Shown here: positions 1-8,627 of the stretch, piece by piece
Position numbering within the stretch: the first letter of the stretch is position 1
Layout: the number at the start of each line of letters is the position of its first letter
From: Thalassospira profundimaris
Lineage (GTDB): Bacteria > Pseudomonadota > Alphaproteobacteria > Rhodospirillales > Thalassospiraceae
NCBI RefSeq assembly: GCF_003326755.1
Contig: NZ_JPWH01000008.1
Location: 62,001 to 126,000 of the forward strand
Direction of reading: 5' to 3'
DNA length: 64,000 nt
Notes under the pieces: model-generated
Database searches by the model: none
Told to the model about the DNA's origin: nothing
What the model saw: only the letters and a program-made list of their open reading frames with translations
Translations under genes and position numbers: made by a program

Positions 1-721
1 CTTTGTTGGCAAGGGTGTGACCTTTGATACCGGCGGGATTTCGCTGAAACCCGCTGCCGGTATGGAAGACATGAAGTTTGACATGGGCGGTGCCGGTGTT
101 GTTTCGGGCCTGATGAAGGCCCTGGCAGGCCGGAATGCCAAATCAAACGTGATTGGCGTGATTGGCCTGGTGGAAAACATGCCATCAAGCACTGCGCAGC
201 GTCCGGGCGATGTGGTCACATCCATGTCCGGTCAGACGATTGAAGTCATCAATACCGATGCCGAAGGCCGTTTGGTGCTGTGTGATGCGCTGACCTATGT
301 GCAGGAAAAATATGATCCGAGCCTGATTGTCGATCTGGCAACCCTGACCGGGGCGATCATTATTGCGCTCGGCCATGAACATGCCGGTCTGTTTTCCAAC
401 AATGATGATCTTTCCAGCCAGATCACCAATGCGGGCCTGGCGGTGAATGAACCCGTCTGGCGTTTGCCGCTGGGCAAGGCTTATGATGATCAGTTGAAAT
501 CCGACATTGCCGATATGAAAAATGTCGGCGGTCGTCCGGCCGGATCGATCACGGCGGCACAGTTCCTTAAACGCTTTATCACCAAGGATCGCCCGTGGGC
601 GCATCTGGATATTGCGGCAATGGCCTGGGCCACCAAGGACAGCGAAGTAACGCCGAAAGGCGCCACCGGTTATGGCGTGCGCCTGCTCGACCGTTTTGTG
701 GCCGATAACCACGAAGCCTGA
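1..721 (+). CDS. pepA: Leucyl aminopeptidase (M17), C-terminal part
   Basis: This is the 3' part of a cytosolic M17 leucyl aminopeptidase, which removes N-terminal residues from peptides using two metal ions. The reading frame is open from base 2, so the N-terminal domain and true start lie outside the window. Seen here are the family landmarks [10 protein letters not shown] near the left edge, FDMGGAG, and the signature NTDAEGRL, which carries metal ligands and the catalytic arginine. The C-terminus has the usual family length. An intrinsic terminator follows at 736-769, before holC on the same strand. Confidence 0.93.
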   Translation, partial: FVGKGVTFDTGGISLKPAAGMEDMKFDMGGAGVVSGLMKALAGRNAKSNVIGVIGLVENMPSSTAQRPGDVVTSMSGQTIEVINTDAEGRLVLCDALTYVQEKYDPSLIVDLATLTGAIIIALGHEHAGLFSNNDDLSSQITNAGLAVNEPVWRLPLGKAYDDQLKSDIADMKNVGGRPAGSITAAQFLKRFITKDRPWAHLDIAAMAWATKDSEVTPKGATGYGVRLLDRFVADNHEA

Positions 722-735
722 TTTTGACGGGATCA

Positions 736-769
736 ACCGGGGCAGGGGCAACCTTGCCCCGGTTTTCCT
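736..769 (+). terminator. Intrinsic terminator after pepA
   Basis: A perfect 9-bp stem (736-744 with 755-763) with a 10-nt loop is followed by TTTTCCTTT. It lies 15 bases after the pepA stop, so it probably ends that transcript and leaves holC with its own or read-through transcription. Confidence 0.7.
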
Positions 770-805
770 TTGCAACGATACCCACAGCCGATTTACGATT
801 GCGTC

Positions 806-1261
806 ATGAGCGACATCTGGTTCTACCACCTGACCAACACCCCGCTGGAACGGGCCTTGCCGACCCTGTTGTTTAAAACAATGGAGCGGGAAAAACGTGC
901 TGTGGTGATGACCAGCAATGATGCACGGCTGGAGGCGCTGAATACCCTGCTCTGGACCTATGATAAAAACAGCTGGTTGCCGCATGGCAGTGCGCAGGAT
1001 GGCGATGCGGAATTGCAGCCTGTCTGGCTGACCGTTGGCGATGAAAACCCCAATGGTGCCCAATTCCTGTTTTTGACCGACCGGGCCAATAGCGAAAAAC
1101 TGGCCGATTATGAACGGGTGATCATGCTGTTTGATGACCGCGACCACGATGCCGTGGCCGAGGCCCGCACCCGCTGGAAAAGCTGGAAGGAAGCCGGGCA
1201 CAAGCTGTCCTACTGGCAGCAAACACCCGGCGGTTCGTGGGAAAAGAAGGCCGAAAGCTGA
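806..1261 (+). CDS. holC: DNA polymerase III chi subunit
   Basis: A 151-residue HolC/chi protein. Chi sits in the clamp-loader assembly of the replisome and links it to single-stranded-DNA-binding protein. The N-terminus MSDIWFYHLT and the later block EKLADYERVIMLFDDRD are typical of the alphaproteobacterial family. I chose the ATG at 806 because upstream codons overlap the pepA terminator and the family starts at this point. The pepA-holC order is common in Proteobacteria, which supports the call. Confidence 0.88.
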   Translation: MSDIWFYHLTNTPLERALPTLLFKTMEREKRAVVMTSNDARLEALNTLLWTYDKNSWLPHGSAQDGDAELQPVWLTVGDENPNGAQFLFLTDRANSEKLADYERVIMLFDDRDHDAVAEARTRWKSWKEAGHKLSYWQQTPGGSWEKKAES

Positions 1262-1307
1262 CAATAGGGCGTAAGATCCCTGTTTGATGTGGTGTTATCT
1301 GATTTGA

Positions 1308-1343
1308 TTATTCACCATGAATAACAAAAAATAAGTGTTATTC
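1308..1343. promoter_or_regulatory. Cluster of inverted TTATTC/GAATAA motifs
   Basis: TTATTC-accat-GAATAA (1308-1324) overlaps a second dyad, GAATAAC (1319-1325) with GTTATTC (1337-1343). This AT-rich block lies between holC and the metN promoter. It could be a regulator site or a weak holC terminator; nothing decides between them. Confidence 0.35.
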
Positions 1344-1389
1344 GTTTGCGATTCATACATGCCATGCGTAAAACGCATATGGTCAGGCG

Positions 1390-1419
1390 TTGAAATACAG
1401 GTTCAGGCATGTTTATATC
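1390..1419 (+). promoter_or_regulatory. Predicted promoter of the metNIQ leader
   Basis: TTGAAA (1390-1395) and TATATC (1414-1419) are 18 bases apart and resemble sigma-70 -35 and -10 elements. The implied transcription start at about 1425 lies just before the SAM-II aptamer at 1432, as expected for a riboswitch leader. The prediction is by eye. Confidence 0.5.
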
Positions 1420-1431
1420 AGCGCCATTCAA

Positions 1432-1489
1432 CGCGCCGATTTGCTCCTCAGCTTGCGGGCGCGATAAAAATGCGGCTAAAGCGAGAGGG
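1432..1489 (+). ncRNA. SAM-II (SAM_alpha) riboswitch aptamer
   Basis: P1 is CGCGCC (1432-1437) with GGCGCG (1458-1463). The loop holds the conserved GATTT and TTGC, and the 3' strand holds ATAAAAATG and GGCTAAAG, the hallmark sequences of the SAM-II/metA motif. The pseudoknot P2 can form between CCTC (1446-1449) and GAGG (1485-1488). SAM-II elements are known mainly from Alphaproteobacteria and precede methionine genes; here metNIQ, a methionine importer, follows. The pattern was matched from memory of the published consensus, not by a covariance search. Confidence 0.87.
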
Positions 1490-1510
1490 CGTGCACGCTC
1501 CGGATGTACG

Positions 1511-1541
1511 ACCGCCTCGGAAATGCCGCGGCGGTTTTTTT
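1511..1541 (+). terminator. Riboswitch expression-platform terminator
   Basis: ACCGCC (1511-1516) pairs with GGCGGT (1530-1535); after one mismatch, CGG and CCG extend the stem around a 5-nt loop, and seven T follow (1535-1541). It lies between the SAM-II aptamer and metN, so it fits premature termination when SAM is abundant. The segment 1513-1518 can instead pair with 1485-1491, the strand used by the aptamer pseudoknot, giving an antiterminator. Confidence 0.82.
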
Positions 1542-1562
1542 ATGTTCGGAAAGGTTGGGACC

Positions 1563-2399
1563 ATGATCAGGCTCTCGAACGTCCACAAGACTTATCCTGC
1601 CCGTCGGGGCAGCCCGGAACATGTTGCCTTGCGCGGTATCGACCTTGATATTGCAGCAGGCGAGATTGTCGGCGTTATTGGCCGCTCGGGCGCGGGGAAG
1701 TCCACCCTTATCCGCTGTATCAATTTGCTGGAACGGCCGACATCGGGCAGCGTCATTGTGGATGGCACCGATGTGACGACGCTGTCAAAGCGGGATTTGC
1801 CGTTATTTCGTCGCCAACTTGGCATGGTGTTTCAGCATTTCAATCTGCTTTCTTCGCGCACGGTGTATGACAATATCGCCCTGCCACTGGAACTGGCCGG
1901 GGCCAGCAAGGCCGAAATTGCTGCTGCCATTGATCCGCTTTTGCCGCTGGTTGGTTTGGAAGACAAGCGCGACCGTTACCCTGCCGAACTTTCGGGCGGG
2001 CAGAAACAGCGTGTCGGCATTGCGCGGGCGCTTTCGAGCAACCCCAAGGTTGTTTTGTGTGACGAGGTGACATCGGCCCTGGACCCGGAAACCACCCGGC
2101 AGATCCTGTCATTGCTGCGCGATATTAACAAACGCCTGGGTCTGACGATGGTGGTCATCACCCATGAAATGGCGGTGGTCAAACAGCTATGTGACCGGGT
2201 TGCGGTCATGGATGGCGGCGTGATCGTTGAACAGGGCGCGGTCGAGGGTATTTTTGCCGACCCGCAACACCCGACGACACAATCCCTGCTGGCCGATGAA
2301 TTTCTGGATTTCAAGCCGGCACATCCGGCAGGTGTTTCCGCTTCTCCGGTTTCGTCGGGGCCGGTGGCGCAAACGCTTTCTAACGGAACGGAGGGGTAA
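1563..2399 (+). CDS. metN: Methionine ABC transporter ATPase, short form
   Basis: A 278-residue ABC ATPase that powers D/L-methionine uptake with MetI and MetQ. It has Walker [10 protein letters not shown] at about residue 40, signature LSGGQKQR, Walker [13 protein letters not shown] and the H-loop ITHEM. The ATG at 1563 was chosen because earlier in-frame codons overlap the riboswitch terminator and a GGAAAGG-like ribosome site precedes it. E. coli MetN has about 343 residues including a C-terminal NIL/ACT domain that senses methionine; this protein ends soon after the ATPase with a low-complexity tail, so that domain is absent. Confidence 0.9.
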   Translation: MIRLSNVHKTYPARRGSPEHVALRGIDLDIAAGEIVGVIGRSGAGKSTLIRCINLLERPTSGSVIVDGTDVTTLSKRDLPLFRRQLGMVFQHFNLLSSRTVYDNIALPLELAGASKAEIAAAIDPLLPLVGLEDKRDRYPAELSGGQKQRVGIARALSSNPKVVLCDEVTSALDPETTRQILSLLRDINKRLGLTMVVITHEMAVVKQLCDRVAVMDGGVIVEQGAVEGIFADPQHPTTQSLLADEFLDFKPAHPAGVSASPVSSGPVAQTLSNGTEG

Positions 2400-2402
2400 G
2401 CC

Positions 2403-3062
2403 ATGTGGTCCACACTTCTTCCCATTTTGGGGCAGGCGACACTGGAAACCCTTTATATGGTGTTTGCCTCCCTTGCCATTGGCACCGCGATCGGGTTGCC
2501 TTTGGGGGTGTTGCTGGCAACATCGGGCCGGGGCGAACTGTTTGAAGCGCCGGTTTTCCAAAAAACCATCGGGCCGATTGTCAATGCCACGCGCTCTGTG
2601 CCGTTTATCATTCTGGCCGTCGCGATCATTCCCTTTACCCGGTTACTGGTTGGCACATCAATTGGCACCTCGGCCGCGATTGTGCCGTTAACCGTGGCGG
2701 CCATCCCGTTTATTGCCCGCATCATCGAAGGGGCCGTGCGCGAGGTTGACAGCGGCCTGAGCGAAGCCGCCCATGCGATGGGGGCGCGCCCGCTTCAGGT
2801 GGTGATCAAGGTTTTGTTGCCCGAAGCCCTGCCGGGCATCATTCACGGCCTGACGTTGACGGCTGTCACCCTGATTGGCTATTCGGCAATGGTGGGGGCT
2901 GTCGGGGCCGGGGGCCTGGGCGACCTTGGCATTCGTTATGGCTATCAGCGTTTCCGCCCCGATGTGATGGCCGCGGTTGTGATCACCCTGATTGTGGTGG
3001 TGCAGGCGGTGCAAATGCTGGGCGACCATCTGGCGCGCCGGGCGGATAAACGCAATATCTGA
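2403..3062 (+). CDS. metI: Methionine ABC transporter permease
   Basis: A 219-residue inner-membrane permease with about five hydrophobic helices. The cytoplasmic coupling motif is EAAHAMGARPLQ, the EAA loop that docks onto MetN. It starts three bases after the metN stop, consistent with translational coupling in a metNIQ operon. Length and sequence are typical of MetI. Confidence 0.92.
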   Translation: MWSTLLPILGQATLETLYMVFASLAIGTAIGLPLGVLLATSGRGELFEAPVFQKTIGPIVNATRSVPFIILAVAIIPFTRLLVGTSIGTSAAIVPLTVAAIPFIARIIEGAVREVDSGLSEAAHAMGARPLQVVIKVLLPEALPGIIHGLTLTAVTLIGYSAMVGAVGAGGLGDLGIRYGYQRFRPDVMAAVVITLIVVVQAVQMLGDHLARRADKRNI

Positions 3063-3116
3063 CGATTTTAAAACTTCCCGCATTTTCCGTTTAAATGCAG
3101 CTAAAAGGAGCTATCC

Positions 3117-3905
3117 ATGCGGATTCTTAAATCCCTGAGTGCCGCGATTATTCTGACGGCCAGCCTTGCCATTCCGGCCTTTGCCCAGGACGAAATCAAG
3201 ATCGGTGTAACCGCTGGTGAACACGAAGAAATCATGGAACAGGTCGCCAAGGTGGCGGCTGAAAAGGGCTTGAAGCTCGACATCATTACCTTTACCGATT
3301 ACGTGCTGCCCAACCAGGCGCTGGATGATGGCGACCTGGATGCCAACAGCTTCCAGCATGTGCCTTACCTTGATAACCAGATCAAGGATCGCGGCTACAA
3401 GCTGTCGGTTGTCGGTTATAACTTTGTCACCCCGATGGGCATTTATTCCGACAAATTCAAAAGCCTGAATGACCTGCCCGACGGTGCCAAAATCGCGATC
3501 CCCAATGATCCGACCAATGGCGGTCGTGCCCTGCTTCTGTTACAGGCAAAAGGCCTGATCAAGGTTGACCCGGATGCGGGCCTGGTTGTCAGTCCGCTGG
3601 ATGTGACGGAAAACCCCAAGGGTTTTGATTTCATCGAGCTTGATGCCGCACAGCTTCCGCGTTCGCTGGCCGATGTGGATGCCGCTGCGATTAATACCAA
3701 CTATGCGATCGAAGCCGGCATGAACCCGACCCGCGATTCAATTGCGATTGAAAGCAAAGACAGCCCCTACGCCAATGTCATTGTGACGCGCACCGAAGAC
3801 AAGGACAAGCCCTGGGTGAAAACCCTGGTTGAGTCCTATAACTCGGATACCATCCGTGATTTCATCAACAAGAAATACGATGGGGCCGTGGTTCCGGTAT
3901 TCTAA
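3117..3905 (+). CDS. metQ: Methionine-binding protein (NlpA family)
   Basis: A 262-residue periplasmic substrate-binding protein that delivers methionine to MetNI. An N-terminal signal peptide ends at about AFAQ; there is no lipobox cysteine, so it looks soluble rather than lipid-anchored, unlike E. coli MetQ. NlpA-family motifs include GVTAGEHEEIMEQV and NQALDDGDLDANSFQH. A strong ribosome site, AAAAGGAG, precedes the ATG. It is the last gene of metNIQ and is followed by a terminator. Confidence 0.93.
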   Translation: MRILKSLSAAIILTASLAIPAFAQDEIKIGVTAGEHEEIMEQVAKVAAEKGLKLDIITFTDYVLPNQALDDGDLDANSFQHVPYLDNQIKDRGYKLSVVGYNFVTPMGIYSDKFKSLNDLPDGAKIAIPNDPTNGGRALLLLQAKGLIKVDPDAGLVVSPLDVTENPKGFDFIELDAAQLPRSLADVDAAAINTNYAIEAGMNPTRDSIAIESKDSPYANVIVTRTEDKDKPWVKTLVESYNSDTIRDFINKKYDGAVVPVF

Positions 3906-3936
3906 GATACCGGTCTGACAAGCGACCAAATCATTC

Positions 3937-3973
3937 AGCTCCGGCATTGATCTGCCGGGGCTGTTTTATTTTT
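3937..3973 (+). terminator. Intrinsic terminator after metQ
   Basis: A 10-bp stem with one G-T pair (3937-3946 with 3953-3962), a 6-nt loop and the tail TTTTATTTTT. It ends the metNIQ operon. Confidence 0.75.
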
Positions 3974-3986
3974 GGGGAAGGCGGTT

Positions 3987-4997
3987 TTAGGGCGCAGGAT
4001 CGCCCTCGACCGGATTTGGCGGTGTATCTGATTCCGGCACCGATATGGGTGCGTGTGACGGAAATGCCGTTTCGTTGACATGCAACGAAAACACATCGGG
4101 CCGGGCATAATGGCCCGCAACGTCCAGGTCGTATCGGCCACGAATGCACTGATCGGTATCGATGTCGGCCCAGATAACGGCTTCGCGGTCCAGGACAGGG
4201 TCGGTCAGGCGGTTGCCCATCGGGTCGAAAATCACGCTGCCTCCCTTAATCAGGACCGTGTTGGGGTCATTGCCTTGCAGGCAGTCATAATCCTCTGGTG
4301 CATCGGTGCGCGTCATATATTGGCAGGCGCTCAGCACAAAGGTGCGGCCCTCATAGGCGATATGGCGCATGGATGTTTGCCAGATTTCCCGTTCATCAAC
4401 CGTGGGCGCGCACCAGATATTGATGCCTTTGTTATAATAGGTCTGACGTAACAGTGGCAGGTAGTTTTCCCAGCAAATCGCCGCCCCGATATTGCCAATC
4501 TGGGTTTTGAAAACCGGCAGGGTGGCACCATCGCCCTGGCCCCAGATCAGCCTTTCGCTGGCGGTGGGCATCAATTTGCGGCGTTTGCCCAGAAGACTGC
4601 CATCCGGGCCGAAAAACAGAACCGCGCAATAAAGCGAGCCTTTGTCGCGCTCGATAATGCCCGTTACCAGATACGCCTTCATCTTGGCGGCAAAGCTGCC
4701 AATCGTGCGGCATTCCGGGCCAGGCACCTCGATGGCGGATTTCCAGTAACGCAAATAATCGTCGCGGCCTGCCTCGCTCCGGGTGCCAACACGCGCGCCA
4801 AAATCCAGCCCCTTGGGATATCCGCCCACATAGGCCTCGGGAAAAACCGCCAGTTCAACACTGTTTTGCCGGGCTTCCTCGCACAGGGCGGACATGCGTT
4901 CAAGTGTGCGTGGGGTATCAAAAAGCGATGTTCCGGCCTGAATGACAGCAACACGATGTTGCGATGAAGAATGGGAGTTTACGGGCGATTGCGACAT
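3987..4997 (-). CDS. Nitrilase (carbon-nitrogen hydrolase)
   Basis: A 336-residue nitrilase-superfamily enzyme. The catalytic triad is visible: Glu in FPEAYVGGYPKG, Lys in GKRRKLMPTASERLIWGQG, and Cys in AAICWENYLPLLR. The CWEN and GYPKG contexts are typical of true nitrilases (nitrile to carboxylate plus ammonia) rather than amidases or beta-ureidopropionase, but the substrate cannot be told. I chose ATG at 4997; a longer frame reaches 5069 but adds non-conserved residues in the divergent promoter region. A LysR regulator is divergent at 5080 and may control it. Confidence 0.85.
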   Translation of the reverse strand: MSQSPVNSHSSSQHRVAVIQAGTSLFDTPRTLERMSALCEEARQNSVELAVFPEAYVGGYPKGLDFGARVGTRSEAGRDDYLRYWKSAIEVPGPECRTIGSFAAKMKAYLVTGIIERDKGSLYCAVLFFGPDGSLLGKRRKLMPTASERLIWGQGDGATLPVFKTQIGNIGAAICWENYLPLLRQTYYNKGINIWCAPTVDEREIWQTSMRHIAYEGRTFVLSACQYMTRTDAPEDYDCLQGNDPNTVLIKGGSVIFDPMGNRLTDPVLDREAVIWADIDTDQCIRGRYDLDVAGHYARPDVFSLHVNETAFPSHAPISVPESDTPPNPVEGDPAP

Positions 4998-5079
4998 GGA
5001 AAACCTGCTGCCTGATATGCGGGGGATGGTCATGCCGGTTATCTTGACGGGGGTATTTTTATCAGTCAAATTGCTGTTT

Positions 5080-6018
5080 ATGGTTCAAACTATCAATTTA
5101 AATGATATTGCGCGTTTTGATTTTAACCTGGCCATTGCCTTCATGGCGATCTGGCAGGAACGAAGTGTGTCAAAGGCGGCGGACCGTTTATCGTTAAGCC
5201 AGTCGGCGATCAGTGCGGCCTTGGCGCGTTTGCGCGACGCGGCAGGGGACCCGTTATTTGTGCGCACTCGTGGCGCGATGCAGCCAACCCCGCGTGCGAT
5301 CGAGATGGCAAAAAGCATTGAGCAGGGCGCGTTGCTTATTCGCGGAGCCTTTGGCCGCGGGCAGGAATTTGATCCGGCAGCGGCGGTACATCATTTCTCG
5401 CTGGGCATGTCGGACGATTTTCAGTTGGCGGTAGGCCCGGCTGTTTCCCGGCGGTTGTTGGAAGATGCGCCGAATGTTTCGGTCTCCTTCCATCAAAGCA
5501 ACCGCCATACCGTGGAAAAAATGCTCGAAACCGGCGAATTGGACCTGGCGGTGATTGCCCGCCCGCCGGAGCGGTCCTGGCTGATGGCACAGCAGGTGGC
5601 ACAATCGGGCTATGCCTGCCTTTTTGATGCAAAGGCGTGTGGTTGTGATCTGCCCTTGTCGTTGGATGATTATCTGGCCCTGCCGCATGTCCTGATTTCC
5701 TATTCCGGGCGCGAAGGCATTGTCGATGAAAAACTGCGCCCACTGGGACGCAGCCGCAAAATCCAGACCGGCCTCACCCAGTTTGCCGCCGTGCCCTCGT
5801 TTTTGCATGGGGTGGCGGCGGTTTCCACCATTCCGACCCATGCGGCAATGGCGTTGGCACGGATCAGCGGTTTGCAAACATGCCCGCCGCCACTGGATTT
5901 GGGGCGCTATCCCGTGTCGCTGGTGTGGCGGCGCGAAATGCAGGACGACCCGGCTGTGGCGTGGATGCGTGGGCTGGTTCGCGAAGCCGTTCGGACCCAT
6001 GTGGCTGGCGATATTTAG
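5080..6018 (+). CDS. LysR-family transcriptional regulator
   Basis: A 312-residue LTTR. The N-terminal winged helix-turn-helix contains RSVSKAADRLSLSQSAISAA, followed by the usual LFVRTRG segment and a substrate-binding-like effector domain. It is divergent from the nitrilase gene with an 82-bp shared spacer, the classic arrangement for an LTTR controlling its neighbour. The effector may be a nitrile or its product (inference). The ATG at 5080 gives the standard family start; an upstream extension would run into the nitrilase gene. Confidence 0.87.
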   Translation: MVQTINLNDIARFDFNLAIAFMAIWQERSVSKAADRLSLSQSAISAALARLRDAAGDPLFVRTRGAMQPTPRAIEMAKSIEQGALLIRGAFGRGQEFDPAAAVHHFSLGMSDDFQLAVGPAVSRRLLEDAPNVSVSFHQSNRHTVEKMLETGELDLAVIARPPERSWLMAQQVAQSGYACLFDAKACGCDLPLSLDDYLALPHVLISYSGREGIVDEKLRPLGRSRKIQTGLTQFAAVPSFLHGVAAVSTIPTHAAMALARISGLQTCPPPLDLGRYPVSLVWRREMQDDPAVAWMRGLVREAVRTHVAGDI

Positions 6019-6056
6019 GCAAGCGACCTTGCGAGTGGTCTGTGCTTTATGCTGGT

Positions 6057-6641
6057 TTATGTCGCATTATTTCTTGCCAGCCAGGCCTCACGGGTCAGCG
6101 ACCAATCCACTTCGTGCCAGCCTTTTTGGGTCATCCAGTCCGGGCCGGAGCGGCTTTGCGTCAGGGTGGCGCCAAACCAGGTGGCAAGGTGGGTGATGCG
6201 GCGGTTGCCATTACCGGTTGACCCAGTAATGGTAGCAAGGCCCAGTTGGGTAAATCCGTAATCGAGCATCAGGGTAATGGCATCCAATGCCAGCCGGTAT
6301 CGCCCCCAGCAGGCCGGGGCCAGTTCCAGGCCCATAACCGCGACATGAGCGGGCATATCCTGCTGGCGCAGGCCGATGCAGCCCAGGATTGCACCGGTTT
6401 TGCCATCAAAAATGCCAATCTGGAAATTCTGGCGCGGTGTTTCGCTCTGCCAGCCTAAAAAACGCTGAAAAAGGGCCGTGCTGGTGGCGCGGGTTTCGGC
6501 GCTGTCGGGCTGGTGATAAAGGGCGCGATAGCGGGCATCCATTTGATAGGCAACAAAACCCTCGCCATCGGCAGGTGTGAAATCACGCAGGGTGATGCGA
6601 GGATGGTGTATCAGAACCGGATTGTTGGCGGCATTTGGCAT
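6057..6641 (-). CDS. GNAT N-acetyltransferase (RimJ/RimL-like)
   Basis: A 194-residue GNAT-fold protein. The N-terminal block RITLRDFTPADGEGF matches the RimJ/RimL branch, and the acyl-CoA-binding region lies around GLELAPACWGRYRLALDAI. The canonical (Q/R)xxGxG/A loop is degenerate here. RimJ/RimL relatives acetylate protein N-termini or small molecules, so the substrate is unknown. It lies downstream of the ABC-F gene on the same strand but is separated from it by a terminator. Confidence 0.75.
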   Translation of the reverse strand: MPNAANNPVLIHHPRITLRDFTPADGEGFVAYQMDARYRALYHQPDSAETRATSTALFQRFLGWQSETPRQNFQIGIFDGKTGAILGCIGLRQQDMPAHVAVMGLELAPACWGRYRLALDAITLMLDYGFTQLGLATITGSTGNGNRRITHLATWFGATLTQSRSGPDWMTQKGWHEVDWSLTREAWLARNNAT

Positions 6642-6654
6642 CGGATCCTCGCAT

Positions 6655-6682
6655 AAAAAAGACCCGCCACATGCGGGCGGGT
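6655..6682 (-). terminator. Intrinsic terminator after the ABC-F gene
   Basis: ACCCGCC (6662-6668) pairs with GGCGGGT (6676-6682); read on the minus strand, the hairpin is followed by TTTTTT (6660-6655). It lies 56 bases after the ABC-F stop. Confidence 0.82.
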
Positions 6683-6737
6683 ATTTGTGCGGCCTGTTGG
6701 TTAAACTGGCAAGCGTTTATAAGGGGATAGGGGCGCG

Positions 6738-8627
6738 TTAGGCCACTAGCCCTTCATATTCTTCCTGTTTTTCAAGCCAGACATTTTCGGTTTCGGCCAG
6801 ATCGGATTTGATCTTTGCCATATCAATTTGCAGCTTGTTCAAACGCTCGCTATTGCCCGAACTATACAGGCTTTCATCGGCCAGTTCGGCTTCGATGGCG
6901 GCAATTTTGGTGGTGCATTGCGCCATCTGCTTTTCCAGCTTTTCGATTTCCTTGCGCAAGGGGGCCGCGTTTTTGCGTTTTTCGGCGGCAGCCTGGCGTT
7001 CGGCCTTGCGGTCGCGCTTTTGTTCCGGCGTCTGGGCATTCTCCTTGCCTGCCTTGCGGTCTGCCCGGGCGCGGTCCAGCAGGTATTGGCGATATTCGTT
7101 CACATCGCCATCAAAGTTTGTCACCGTGCCATCGGCCACCAGAATCAGGCGGTCCGCACAGGCCTCGATCAAATAGGGATCGTGGCTGATGATGATCACC
7201 GCCCCTTCGTAATTGTTCAGCGCGTGGTTCAGGGCATCGCGGGCATCAATATCAAGGTGGTTGGTCGGTTCGTCGAGGATCAGAAGATGCGGCGCATCCA
7301 GTGTCATCAGGGCAAACAGCAACCGTGCCTTTTCCCCGCCCGACAGGTTTTTAACCTTGGTGTTGCCCTTGTCGCCTTCAAAGGCGAAACGGCCAAGCTG
7401 GGCACGCACCTTGCTTTCAATCGCATCGGGCATCAGGGCGGCAAGGTGATCATAGGGGGTGTTTTCCAGGATCAGCTCGTCGGTCTGGTGCTGGGCGAAA
7501 TAGCCAATGCGAAGCTTGCTGGATGCTTTCTTTTCGCCCGCCATCAGGTCCAGTTTGTCAGACAAAAGCTTTGCCAGGGTCGATTTACCGTTCCCGTTGG
7601 CCCCCAAAAGGGCGATGCGGTCATCCATGTCGATGCGCAAATTCAGGTTGCGCAGCACCGCCTTGCCGTTATAGCCAACCTCGCCATGATCAATGGTGAT
7701 CAGGGGCGGGGGCAGTTCCTGCGGGCTGGGAAAATCAAAGCTGATGGATTTATCTTCGACCACGGCGATGGCCGGGCCCATTTTTTCCAGCATCTTGATA
7801 CGGCTTTGCGCCTGTTTGGCCTTGCTGGCCTTGGCGCGGAAACGGTCGATGAAGGATTGAAGGTGCTTTTGCTGCGCGATCTGCTTTTCATATTGCTTGG
7901 AGGCAAGCTCCATTTGCTCGCGCCGGGTTTTGGCGAATTTGTCGTAATTGCCGCCATAAAGCGTTAGTTGCGCGTTATGCAAATGCACAATCTGTTTTGC
8001 CACCCGGTTTAAAAGATCGCGATCATGGCTGACCAGGATGATCGTGCCGGGATAGCTGATCAAATACTGTTCCAGCCAGATGGTGGCTTCAAGGTCCAGG
8101 TGGTTGGTCGGTTCGTCGAGCAACAGCAGGTCGGGCTGTAAAAACAGCGTGGCGGCCAGGGCCACACGCATGCGCCAGCCACCGGAGAAATCATCACAGG
8201 GGCGCTGTTGGGCCTCGGCATCAAAACCAAGACCCGACAGAATGGCAGCCGCGCGCGCCTCGGCGGTGTGGGCATCAATATCGGCCAGGCGGGTATGGAT
8301 TTCGGCAATGCGGTGGCCATCGGTCGCGGTTTCGGCCTCGGCCAGCAGGGATGCGCGTTCGGTATCGGCGGCCAGTACGGTATCAAGCAGGGAGCGCGAC
8401 CCGGCAGGGGCCTCCTGGGAGACCATACCCATGCGCACCCGGGCATTCAGCGTAATGTCGCCGCCATCAAGCGAAAGCTGGCCTGCGATCAGTTTCAGAA
8501 GCGTTGATTTCCCCGCACCATTGCTGCCGATCAGGCCAACCTTGTGGCCGGCCGGGATGGTAAGGCTGGTTTGATCCAGGATCACCCGGCCGCCGATGCG
8601 GTAGGTGACGTTCGATATATTCAGCAT
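6738..8627 (-). CDS. ABC-F family ATPase (ribosome-associated)
   Basis: A 629-residue soluble protein with two ABC ATPase domains and no membrane segment. Walker A motifs are GSNGAGKST and GANGNGKST; signatures are FSGGWRMR and LSGGEKAR; both Walker B motifs read LLLLDEPTNHLD or LLILDEPTNHLD. A Lys/Arg-rich linker lies between the domains and a coiled-coil tail follows residue about 530. ABC-F proteins act on the ribosome rather than in transport. Domain order and tail are closest to the YheS/Uup group; the exact subfamily needs a tree. Start ATG 8627 matches the family start MLNISNVTY. Confidence 0.88.
   Translation of the reverse strand: MLNISNVTYRIGGRVILDQTSLTIPAGHKVGLIGSNGAGKSTLLKLIAGQLSLDGGDITLNARVRMGMVSQEAPAGSRSLLDTVLAADTERASLLAEAETATDGHRIAEIHTRLADIDAHTAEARAAAILSGLGFDAEAQQRPCDDFSGGWRMRVALAATLFLQPDLLLLDEPTNHLDLEATIWLEQYLISYPGTIILVSHDRDLLNRVAKQIVHLHNAQLTLYGGNYDKFAKTRREQMELASKQYEKQIAQQKHLQSFIDRFRAKASKAKQAQSRIKMLEKMGPAIAVVEDKSISFDFPSPQELPPPLITIDHGEVGYNGKAVLRNLNLRIDMDDRIALLGANGNGKSTLAKLLSDKLDLMAGEKKASSKLRIGYFAQHQTDELILENTPYDHLAALMPDAIESKVRAQLGRFAFEGDKGNTKVKNLSGGEKARLLFALMTLDAPHLLILDEPTNHLDIDARDALNHALNNYEGAVIIISHDPYLIEACADRLILVADGTVTNFDGDVNEYRQYLLDRARADRKAGKENAQTPEQKRDRKAERQAAAEKRKNAAPLRKEIEKLEKQMAQCTTKIAAIEAELADESLYSSGNSERLNKLQIDMAKIKSDLAETENVWLEKQEEYEGLVA

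Noticed and set aside
185-1264. 359-codon minus-strand frame opposite pepA/holC
   Set aside because: Antisense shadow of two well-supported genes; no family likeness or ribosome site.
1335-1562. N-terminal extension of metN
   Set aside because: It would span the promoter, aptamer and terminator; the ATG at 1563 matches the family start.
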